From Lepidurus packardi (taxonomy: Eukaryota > Arthropoda > Branchiopoda > Notostraca > Triopsidae): a stretch of DNA of 64,000 nucleotides. Under the pieces are notes generated by a model. That model did not search any database. It was not told the origin of the DNA and saw only the letters and a list, made by a program, of their open reading frames with translations. The stretch covers positions 186,001 through 250,000 of the forward strand of contig JAKZAN010000005.1 of the NCBI GenBank assembly GCA_023053545.1, read 5' to 3'. A program made the translations under genes and the position numbers. Of the stretch, positions 46,067 through 53,676 are shown piece by piece; within the stretch, counting starts at the first letter, position 1, and every line of letters begins with the position of its first letter.

Positions 46067-46967
46067 ATATCTTAGCTTTTGATACTTTACCGTTTGGATG
46101 TTTTGACGAGAGTGATGAAGAAGCAGAAAATCCTAAACGCTCTAAACTCCCACCAACTCTTGTTGCCACCCCTCGAAATATTTATCCTTTTCGTATTTCT
46201 GGGAAAACCTTTTTCAAACCCAACACCACCCTCTGCCAAGAACCGGTTAATCTTTTGTATACATGCACCGGTCCGGGGCAAGGACATTTCTGGCCTATTC
46301 TTTCACCAAATCGTTTGTTGGGTAAAGATCAACTACATAAGGATCATTATTGTCTCAAATGTCTAAACGCGTTTAAAAGTTCCCGGTCCCTAGATGCTCA
46401 TAAAATGTACTGTTTGGAAAACAAACAAAAAGCAGTTCGACTCCCCACTCCTGGGAAGAACGATTTTGTTCAGATGCGATGTTTTAATGCAGCACAACGT
46501 GCCCCTTACATAGCTTTTGCCGATTTTGAATCTCTTTTAGTTTCTTATGATCCAACTGATGAAGAACACTCTCCCGTCAATCAAAAGCTTCATCGTCACG
46601 AAGCTCTATCTTTTTGTTATTTGGTGCTCGACCTGCAGGGGAGTGAAGTGGCATACCAGCGCTATGTTGGCCCTAATGCAGGTCAGATTTTCCTACAAAA
46701 CATCTTAGAAACAGCAGCAAATCTTGAACAAGTGGTGCGCTCAACAAATTTTCCCCTCAATGAAAAAGATGTGTCAATGGCAATAAGAGCCCGACATACA
46801 GCTACTATATGCGTACACTGCAAGAAACCCTTACCCCAAGATTTGTCCGAGCGTATGATAGATCATGATCATTTTGACGGTTCTTTCCGGGGTATTGCTC
46901 ACCGAGGTTGTAATCTCCATTGTAAATTGGAAAACTACGAATTACCTGTCTACTTCCACAATTTACA

Positions 46968-47020
46968 GTAAGTATCTGTGAAAACCGATAAACCGAATCC
47001 AAATAATCTGTTGTTTCTAG
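46968..47020 (+). other. PolB intron 1 (53 bp)
   Basis: A GTAAGT donor and a TTTCTAG acceptor bound a segment that interrupts the exonuclease motif region. Joining the exons restores phase within a Gln codon and connects HNLQ to NYDGHF, the expected ExoII context. The shortness suggests a compact-intron host such as an insect. Confidence 0.88.
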
Positions 47021-48276
47021 GAATTACGATGGACATTTCATCTGTCAAGCATTGGAGCATTACGGGCAAGACATTGACATTATCCCCAAATCCATGGAAA
47101 AGTTCTTGACTTTTAAAGTTGATAACGTTCGCTTTCTGGACAGTCTTCAATTTATGAACACTAGTTTGGAACGTTGGGCTCAAGTTCTCTTGAAAATGGG
47201 GCTCCACTCCTTTCAATGTTTGAACCGTGCGGCTGCGGTAGCGGGGAATCAAGAGAAACTCAAACTCTTAGCGCGCAAAGGGATATTTCCCTACGAGTTC
47301 ATGACTAGTCTGACAGCTCTTGATTTACCACATTTACCATCTCAACTGGCCTTTTTCTCCACCCTAACTGGTTGCGCAGTTTCAGATGAGGATTACATTC
47401 ATGCACAAAACGTTTGGGATACTTTCCAATGTCGCACATTACGCGACTATCACAACTTGTATTTAGAGTGCGATGTCCGCATTCTAGCCGACTGCTTTTC
47501 CACCTTACGTCAAACAACCTATCACCATTCGGGTTTGGATGTAGCCCATTTTTACAGCATTTCGCATTTTAGCTGGAACGCCTGTTTGTACACAACGGGG
47601 GTGACGATGGAACTTATGACCGATGTAACCATGCATAGTATGGTTAAACAAAACGTGCGAGGGGGGCTAACCATGGTGTCCCAACGTCATGCTGTAGCCA
47701 ATTTACCAGACTTGCCACATTATGATCCTACACGCCCTAATAGCTCCATCGAATATATCGATGCTAACAACTTGTATGGATGGGCGATGGTTCAAGCTTT
47801 ACCCACCGATGGAATTTGCTGGTTATCAACCAAAGAATGCCCCAGTTTGAACGAAATCCTCTCGTTAACCCCAGATTCGCTCTATGGTTATGCCCTACTA
47901 GTCGACATGGAATATCCTGCCCATTTACACGAAGAACACGACGATTTTCCCTTTATGTCTCGCAAAGAACAAATAACATGGGATATGCTAAGCCCCGCAA
48001 TCCAAGAGCATTATCTGAAGGATGGGAAAACATTTCCCTCTCGTGTTGAAAAACTATGTGTCACCTTAAACGCTAAAGAAAAATATCTGATTCATTACAG
48101 AATGTTGCAGCTGGCTTTAAGTCACGGATTGTTAGTGATCCGAATGCATGGTGGTATCAGATTTCGTCAGACAACGCTGTTTCAGCCCTACATCGAATGC
48201 AACACCGCTTTGCGAGCTGCCGCCACCAATGACGCTGATCGTGAATCATTCAAACTGATGAATAATTCCATCTTTG

Positions 48277-48333
48277 GTAAAATCATTCTAACTTAAACTC
48301 ATACTTTTGACTAACCTTCGGTTAACATTTCAG
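48277..48333 (+). other. PolB intron 2 (57 bp)
   Basis: A GTAAAA donor and an ATTTCAG acceptor interrupt polymerase motif B directly after the phenylalanine of NNSIFG. Splicing keeps the frame within a Gly codon and gives the conserved continuation into KTVEN. Confidence 0.88.
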
Positions 48334-48483
48334 GTAAAACTGTAGAAAACGTAGACAACCGAGTCAACATCTACGTAATAAACAACGAGAAAACTCTTGT
48401 GAGTTTAACAGCCAGTCCAGCCTTCAGCCATGCACGACGCATTTCGAATGATTTAGCACTCATCCAGATGAGAAAAACCGACG

Positions 48484-48490
48484 TTTTTTT
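48484..48490 (+). other. Frameshifting T run in PolB
   Basis: Seven consecutive T bases occur where the frame upstream (ending at a TAA just after the run) and the frame downstream (from 48490) differ by one base. A six-T run would keep phase. This is either decay or a homopolymer error. Confidence 0.8.
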
Positions 48491-49098
48491 ATAACAAACC
48501 AATCCTTGTAGGTTTTGCAATATTGGAATTAGCCAAAATGCATATGTACGATTTCCACTACAACATTATTCGCCCACATTTTGGTTCGCGCTGCCGCTTG
48601 GTTTTTACCGATACCGACAGTTTTTGCTACAGTGTGGAAAGCCCTACCGGATTCTGGGAAGAGATGCGTCATCGTCTAACCACCCACTTTGATACCTCCA
48701 ACCAACATCCATCCAGTCCATATTACTATGCCGACAACGATAAACGTCTAGGCATGTTTAAGAACGAGGCTGGACAAAACCGTATTGTGGAAATTGTAGC
48801 TTTACGACCCAAACTCTATTGTATACGTTTTGACACGGGTGAAGAACAACGAAAGGCCAAGGGCACTACCCGAGAAGCCACCCGTCGTGAATTATCGTTA
48901 GACCTTTACCGTCAAGTGTTGTATGGTGAGCGCAGCGAGGTATATACTACCAATACCACTCTCCGCTCATTCAACCATCAAATTTATACTTATCAAACTC
49001 GTAAATTGTCATTGTCTGCTCTTGATGATAAACGTTTCTTGCTCCCAGATCTTGTTACCAGTCACGCTTACGGATATTGTAATGAAGATGATGAATAA

Positions 49099-49351
49099 AG
49101 TTTAAATTGTGTCTATAACCCATGTCTAGTTTAGTTGTCACTCAACCTTTGAAGCTGCAAGATGGTTCATGATAAAAGATTTGGGAAGAAATGGCGCACT
49201 CGCTGTCGACAGGTTGCCACGCAAACCCTTCAAACTCTAGCTGAATGGTTGTCGATTATGACGCGTCTTATTTTAGCCTTTAAAGTGCGATCTTCGAGTG
49301 GGTAAACCTTTAGTCGCACACTGTCTTTGGAGGTAAACAGACAACGAGAGG
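49099..49351. other. Gap between PolB and the next Polinton gene
   Basis: A 47-codon frame starting at 49162 is rich in Arg and Trp and ends with a stop at about 49303. It has no recognisable family and may be chance. Otherwise this is likely the 3' end of PolB and the promoter of the structural gene block. Confidence 0.4.
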
Positions 49352-49729
49352 ATGTGTCTTAAACAGGTGAAGAAATACAAACCTTATTTGAAAACTTTAT
49401 GTCGCTGTCAGCCCAAACTCCGTCAAATTATCCTTCAGAACGCTGACCGACCCCTTATTAACGTTATTTGCGAAATCATCTTGAATTTAGTCAAGGGTGT
49501 TATCCCTCTTCAGGAAAAAGAGAAACAAAAGCTACGTCGTTTCAAGTCTATTCTTCGAGATTTGGCTCAATCCAAACAGAGTTTCCGCTATCGTCATAAA
49601 CGAATAGTACAGAAGGGTGGAGGATTTATTTTAAACGTACTTAACCCCGCTTTAGCTTTTTTACGTCGCCATGGCCAAAGCAGCGCGTCCCATGCGGTTA
49701 GTGCCGCTAGACATAGCCAACAAAATTGA
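49352..49729 (+). CDS. Conserved Polinton protein, basic with hydrophobic C-part (125 aa)
   Basis: The protein is Lys/Arg-rich, with helices LRQIILQNADRPLINVICEI and a KEKQKLRRFKSILRDL segment. A GGGFILNVLNPALAFL hydrophobic stretch follows and could insert in a membrane or pack in a virion. Proteins with this LRQ...NVICEI...KLRRF...GGG layout recur in Polintons, to my recollection, but their function is not established. It overlaps the next gene by 59 bp in another frame. The C-terminal tail (after about residue 105) is read over the next gene's start and may be less constrained. Confidence 0.7.
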   Translation: MCLKQVKKYKPYLKTLCRCQPKLRQIILQNADRPLINVICEIILNLVKGVIPLQEKEKQKLRRFKSILRDLAQSKQSFRYRHKRIVQKGGGFILNVLNPALAFLRRHGQSSASHAVSAARHSQQN

Positions 49730-50531
49730 TCAAGTTTTGCATCGGGAATCGCAGTCTGCCATAAAACCGCCCCCCAGTTTCAAACTAACAGAATTTTATC
49801 GGGCGGAAGAGGAAATGCGGAATATTCTCAATAATCCTGAATTAAGCATTGAGAATAAGTTGCACCTGTTTGAAAAAACGTTTCAACGCTACAAGGCTGC
49901 TCACCCAGGTCATGAGAGGGCTGCATCGTCAACACATGTTTCTTTACCTTCTGTTCCCACGGTTCCATCTTTAAAACATGGGGGTGTTGAGAGTGATTTA
50001 ACACCCACACGTGTAAACAACACTCGCAGCTTTTCACCACAACCCTTTCAAACACCGATTAATAACATTTCTAAACCCGACATGTATGATAGTCCATTGC
50101 AGTCAAGTGTTGAAGAGACCCCCAGCGTTACCCAATTTATGGTTAAAGTGGACGACCAATATCGTGAGAAAGCGTTGACAGCTAGCGAGTATCTTACAAA
50201 ACTTGAATATGCACACATAATTACAGTTAATCCTGACAGTACTCTAAAACTATATGGGGAAACTATAGAAAACAGCCATGTGTCAGATTACATGAGAGAT
50301 CTCTTTTCACACAACAAGGGTCGCTTTTTACCTCGAATGGATGATTTTTCACGCGCGTTAGCCGATATTAATTTTCCCACCCAGCTTATTGTTAAAGAGA
50401 AACGGCTAAAAGAGATTGAACGTTTGAAACTGCTCCATTCGCGCGGTATCACTCCACCCAGCCCTAGAGTCACCCGATCGTATAAACGCGCTCGAGCTGG
50501 ATCAAGTCCTCAGTGGCAAATTTTAGCTTGA
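49671..50531 (+). CDS. Conserved Polinton protein of unknown role (286 aa)
   Basis: The N-terminal half has charged helices (AEEEMRNILNN, NKLHLFEKTFQRYKAAHPG). The middle is Ser/Pro/Thr-rich and probably disordered, and a C-terminal globular part contains LYGETIENSHVSDYMRDLF, FLPRMDDFSRALADINFPTQ and a final basic tail. The pattern of a G-x-x-I-x-x-S-H-V-S-D-L-like segment followed by an F-x-x-x-L-x-x-I-N-x-P segment recurs in Polinton-encoded proteins. Its job is not known; position between PolB and integrase suggests a structural or replication accessory role. The ATG at 49671 overlaps the upstream ORF. Confidence 0.7.
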   Translation: MAKAARPMRLVPLDIANKIDQVLHRESQSAIKPPPSFKLTEFYRAEEEMRNILNNPELSIENKLHLFEKTFQRYKAAHPGHERAASSTHVSLPSVPTVPSLKHGGVESDLTPTRVNNTRSFSPQPFQTPINNISKPDMYDSPLQSSVEETPSVTQFMVKVDDQYREKALTASEYLTKLEYAHIITVNPDSTLKLYGETIENSHVSDYMRDLFSHNKGRFLPRMDDFSRALADINFPTQLIVKEKRLKEIERLKLLHSRGITPPSPRVTRSYKRARAGSSPQWQILA

Positions 50532-50532
50532 A

Positions 50533-51741
50533 ATGGTAGAAAAGACATGGCTTACTCGAGACGATTGGCATCAACTCTATACGGATCCTTCGTCTTTGGG
50601 TGCTTATGGTGGTTTACAACGTTTGTTGCGTTACGCCAAACAGCAATACCCGAAAGCCGCTAATATTAACCTTACCACCGCCCGCCAAGCTTTGAGCTAT
50701 CTTAATAGTTATACTCTACATCGGAACAATCCTCGTCGCTTTCCACGTCGATATGTAATCACTTCTACGCTTCATGATCTTTGGCAGGCTGATTTGGTTG
50801 ATGTACAACGCTGGAGTCGAATGAATAATGGAATGAACTTTCTTTTTACTATTATTGATGTTCATAGTCGTTATCTCTGGGTCTATCCTATCTCCAACAA
50901 GACTGGACCTACTGTACTCGCAACCTTACAACAACATATTACAAACACAAGATTAATACCCAAACATTTCAACACGGATCAGGGTACAGAATTTCTCAAT
51001 CACGCGTTCCAAAAATATCTTAAAGACGTAGGTGTCAAATTTTATCTAACTCGGACTCAAGAAACTAAAGCACCGATTGTGGAACGAGTCCATCGCACCC
51101 TCCTAGAGCGAATCTCGCGTTACATGACTCAACATCATACCGAACGTTTCATAGATGTGTTGCCACAATTAGTGGATAACTACAATCGGAGTTACCATCG
51201 AACCATTGGTCGGGCTCCTGTGGAAGTCACCGTGGAAAACCAAGATGAGGTAGCTCGACATATTCATAAGATGCGCAGTGCAGCTGTTAAAACTCGTCAG
51301 CCCACCTTCAGTGTAGGTGATTACGTACGGATTAAAAACGATACAAAACCATTTTTTAATAAAGGCTATATTGTTCAAAACACATACGAGATATACAAGA
51401 TTGAAACGGTGAATCTTACTCAACCTGTAACTTACAATTTAGTTGATCTCCAAAATGAAGATATTATTGGTCCATTTTACGGTATTGAATTAACCCATGT
51501 GGCGCCACCTAACTTTAAAGCTTTGTACCCCATCGAAAAAGTGCTCAAACAACGTTGCAACTCGGTGGGTGAGACCGAGTACTATATAACATGGAAAGGT
51601 TGGCCAACCGAGTTCAATACTTGGGTAAACGCTCGAGAGTTAACACCTTTCTGGCAAGACTTTGTCCGCACACGGAAGACTTTAAAACCTCCCAGCAATC
51701 TGTATTCGGGTCGCATGCGATCTAGTCGACAGTCACCATGA
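50533..51741 (+). CDS. Retroviral-type integrase with chromodomain
   Basis: This 402-residue integrase starts 1 bp after the previous stop. The DDE core has Asp87 (WQADLVD), Asp149 (NTDQGTEF) and Glu184 (PIVERVHR), with 34 residues between the last two, close to the DD35E spacing. After the core an SH3-like segment (FSVGDYVRIKND) is followed by a chromodomain at about residues 335-380 (YYITWKGW...FNTWVNARELTPF). Chromodomains bind methylated histones and direct related integrases to heterochromatin. The element does sit in a satellite, so the match is suggestive. The gene looks intact and overlaps the start of the next gene by 4 bp (ATGA). Confidence 0.95.
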   Translation: MVEKTWLTRDDWHQLYTDPSSLGAYGGLQRLLRYAKQQYPKAANINLTTARQALSYLNSYTLHRNNPRRFPRRYVITSTLHDLWQADLVDVQRWSRMNNGMNFLFTIIDVHSRYLWVYPISNKTGPTVLATLQQHITNTRLIPKHFNTDQGTEFLNHAFQKYLKDVGVKFYLTRTQETKAPIVERVHRTLLERISRYMTQHHTERFIDVLPQLVDNYNRSYHRTIGRAPVEVTVENQDEVARHIHKMRSAAVKTRQPTFSVGDYVRIKNDTKPFFNKGYIVQNTYEIYKIETVNLTQPVTYNLVDLQNEDIIGPFYGIELTHVAPPNFKALYPIEKVLKQRCNSVGETEYYITWKGWPTEFNTWVNARELTPFWQDFVRTRKTLKPPSNLYSGRMRSSRQSP

Positions 51742-52607
51742 CCCACAATGAAAAGTATATCACGTTACCTTCTAACTCATCCATGTCGCATTATCCTCAT
51801 AATACTATGAGTAATTATCGAACTCTATTGTGCGAACCAATACATGTCCCTGTAGATGAGTATGAGGTGGCTTTGGTGGAATTTCTATTTGTGAACAGTA
51901 TGCATACTTTAAGCGAAGAAGAGAATTTTATGATTGCACACAGTGAAATCAAATCTAAAAAACAGACTGATGGTTTAACCAAAGAAGTAGTAGAAATTTC
52001 ATCGAAGGAAGAGCTAACTAAAATCAATTTACACAATTTGGAAGTGTACGATTCTATAGATCGGTTGGTGAGCGATCTCAACAGTGGTCTTGACCGTATG
52101 TTTCCGACTCTATTGGATAAATCTCGGAGAGTCGAATTTGTTTACCGTGACAAAAAGAAAACAGTGAGCTTGAAACTACCCCCGAGTTCCGATTTGGAAG
52201 CTTGCGAAATTATTTTACCGGCACGGGTTAAAGCTATCTTAGGGTTCATGGATCAGGACAAATTACGGGTGGTCAAAGGTCGTGGGGAATGTAATTCGAG
52301 TCTAACACCAGATCTGAAAAGTGGTGCTCACAATTTATACGTTTATTGTGATATTATACAATCGAGTTTCGTGGGGGATACCAGCGCTCCTCTTTTACGC
52401 ACCATCCCTCTTTCCACCGAAATGAGAGAGGGTGACCTAGTCTCAGTTAGTTTTAATCACAATTACTATATCCCCCTTAGTCGAGGTTACATTGATACAA
52501 TTCACATCTATATTAAGACAGGTACTGGTCTACCTGTTTTATTCCAAGCTGGGACAGTGTCGGCTATACTACATCTACAACGAGTTCGCTCTCATGGCGC
52601 CTTTTAA
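51738..52607 (+). CDS. Polinton minor capsid (penton-like) protein
   Basis: The 289-residue protein begins with a NEKYITLPSNSSMSHYP motif and continues with YEVALVEFLF, a signature of the single jelly-roll penton-type protein of Polintons. Strand-rich segments follow, with no catalytic motif. It is expected to fill the fivefold vertices of an icosahedral particle, with the double jelly-roll capsid protein forming the faces. The start codon overlaps the integrase stop (ATGA). The frame is uninterrupted. Confidence 0.9.
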   Translation: MTHNEKYITLPSNSSMSHYPHNTMSNYRTLLCEPIHVPVDEYEVALVEFLFVNSMHTLSEEENFMIAHSEIKSKKQTDGLTKEVVEISSKEELTKINLHNLEVYDSIDRLVSDLNSGLDRMFPTLLDKSRRVEFVYRDKKKTVSLKLPPSSDLEACEIILPARVKAILGFMDQDKLRVVKGRGECNSSLTPDLKSGAHNLYVYCDIIQSSFVGDTSAPLLRTIPLSTEMREGDLVSVSFNHNYYIPLSRGYIDTIHIYIKTGTGLPVLFQAGTVSAILHLQRVRSHGAF

Positions 52608-52632
52608 GGGATGTTAATCGGTTGAATGTTAT

Positions 52633-52929
52633 ATGAAGGCGTTAAACCCACAACAGCGAGGTGGTGGAGGTGAAACTTTTTATCGAGGCAACCACCGTCA
52701 ACGTGGTTATGGATTTTTCTCGCGCTACACAATACCAATTTTCCGTGGATTAGTAGCACCCTCGCTCAGACATCTAGTTAGAAACGTTGCTCGTGATGTC
52801 TCATCGGGTAAGAAATTGACAGACACCATGAAAACTCGAGGTATGGAAAGTTTACAACAAATGGGTCAAGAAATTTTGCAACGCAACACCAACGATGCAA
52901 AAGCTCAAGTTGGACAAGGGTTCATTTAA
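52633..52929 (+). CDS. Small Gly/Arg-rich virion-associated protein (98 aa)
   Basis: The N-terminus is Gly-rich (QRGGGGETFYRG), followed by a GYGFFSRYTIPIFRGLV amphipathic stretch, a VARDVSSGKKL segment and Gln/Asn-rich helices. This architecture recalls the small adenovirus pVI-like or similar minor virion proteins found in the same gene cluster of Polintons and adintoviruses, but similarity is by layout and not by a firm motif. It lies between penton and the basic protein gene, as expected for a morphogenesis cluster. Confidence 0.65.
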   Translation: MKALNPQQRGGGGETFYRGNHRQRGYGFFSRYTIPIFRGLVAPSLRHLVRNVARDVSSGKKLTDTMKTRGMESLQQMGQEILQRNTNDAKAQVGQGFI

Positions 52930-52965
52930 TTATTAAACAAAACTCCTCTTCAACGACAGCTCAGT

Positions 52966-53157
52966 ATGTCTAGCACCACAGTTGTGAAAACACCTCGTCG
53001 TCGTCGTCGTCGTCCTCGTCGAAAATTAGCGGGTGCTGTGGCACCTTATCAAACAGGTAGCGGACGTAAACGTAAATCTTCAGCAGTCAAACGTAAAAAA
53101 CCTCGTGTCAAGAAGCGCTCAATTAAACGAAAAACAGCCGCCGATATATTCGGTTAG
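52966..53157 (+). CDS. Very basic core-like protein (63 aa)
   Basis: Of 63 residues more than a third are Lys or Arg, with a KTPRRRRRRPRRK run and a terminal KRKTAADIFG. This fits a DNA-condensing core protein (adenovirus pX/VII-like in role). It ends TAG with the next gene's ATG directly following. Function is inferred from composition and position. It has no acidic or hydrophobic domain. Confidence 0.7.
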   Translation: MSSTTVVKTPRRRRRRPRRKLAGAVAPYQTGSGRKRKSSAVKRKKPRVKKRSIKRKTAADIFG

Positions 53158-53447
53158 ATGGATACCATCCGCGAGGGTAGCACACCTTTCATTTCAGACA
53201 AACTAGACTTGTTGAGTATTCCTCATACTGAAGCTGGTATTAGTCAATCTAAAGATTTTATTGTTCAAACTCGCGCGTCATCCAAAGACAATGTAGCTCC
53301 TATAGAATTTAATTTTTCCACCCACTCCAACCAATTTTTGGATCTGGAACGTCCCCAGCTTTACGCGCAAGTTAAGATTGTACGCAGCGACGGGGTTAAT
53401 ATTACAGATTCAGATTCTGTTTTTCCAGTCAACAATCTGCTTCATTC
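53158..53447 (+). pseudogene. Major capsid protein, N-terminal part only
   Basis: The first 97 or so codons match the start of the double jelly-roll major capsid protein of Polintons. They include an FDLE-like LDLERPQLYAQVKI segment and an NNLLHS segment, which precede the first jelly roll. The frame is then broken by a LINE whose poly(A) tail (here T) begins at 53448. On the far side of the LINE only about 15 bases (58496-58510) precede the right terminal repeat, so the rest of this normally 500-700 residue protein is absent. Its ATG directly abuts the previous stop. Confidence 0.85.
53436..53447. repeat. LINE target-site duplication, left copy
   Basis: TCTGCTTCATTC immediately precedes the T run of the LINE. 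The identical 12 bases occur at 58484-58495. Confidence 0.9.
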
Positions 53448-53469
53448 TTTTTTTTTTTTTTTTTTTTTT

Positions 53470-53676
53470 AAATCTAAATCCATCGTAGGCTTCCGCCTGT
53501 TGATGGTTCTTTATTCTCAGTTGCGGTGATTACAATATATTGTTAAAATTGGCGAACAAGTAAAACAGGTTAGTGGACAAGGGAAGGTATTATACCTCAT
53601 CTTGGTCCATACAGGGTTAAAACTGATGGGAAAAGGAGAGGAGGGTAAGGATAGGGAGGGAGGGCTGCGAGTAAAC
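53470..53676 (-). other. LINE 3' untranslated region
   Basis: Non-coding sequence between the ORF2 stop and the poly(A) tail. It contains a G/A-rich stretch (plus-strand GGAGAGGAGGGTAAGGATAG near 53635) and no evident ORF. Confidence 0.75.

Larger units (their letters stand above)
44564..49098 (+). pseudogene. Protein-primed type B DNA polymerase (PolB), multiply disabled
   Basis: The gene copies the element from a terminal protein. Recognisable parts in order are an acidic N-terminus from 44564, a KRRLKRRR basic cluster, a CFVYAVKAVL region, a Cys2/His-Cys zinc finger (CLKCLNAF...HKMYC), ExoI FADFES, an HNH-like insert (CVHC...DHDHF...HRGCNL) and ExoII (HNLQ/NYDGHF across intron 1). Polymerase motif A (YIDANNLYGWAM), motif B (MNNSIFGK, interrupted by intron 2) and motif C (FTDTDSF) follow. 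Lesions are a frame change between about 44660 and 44720, a TAA at 44869-44871 after a T run, a solo LTR at 45597-46066 and a one-base net insertion in the seven-T run at 48484-48490. All the catalytic motifs are present, so decay is recent. Homopolymer indels could partly be sequencing errors; the LTR is not. Confidence 0.93.

Noticed and set aside
53448-53529. C-terminal extension of the capsid ORF through a run of phenylalanines
   Set aside because: It is the T run of the LINE poly(A) tail and LINE 3' UTR, not capsid sequence.
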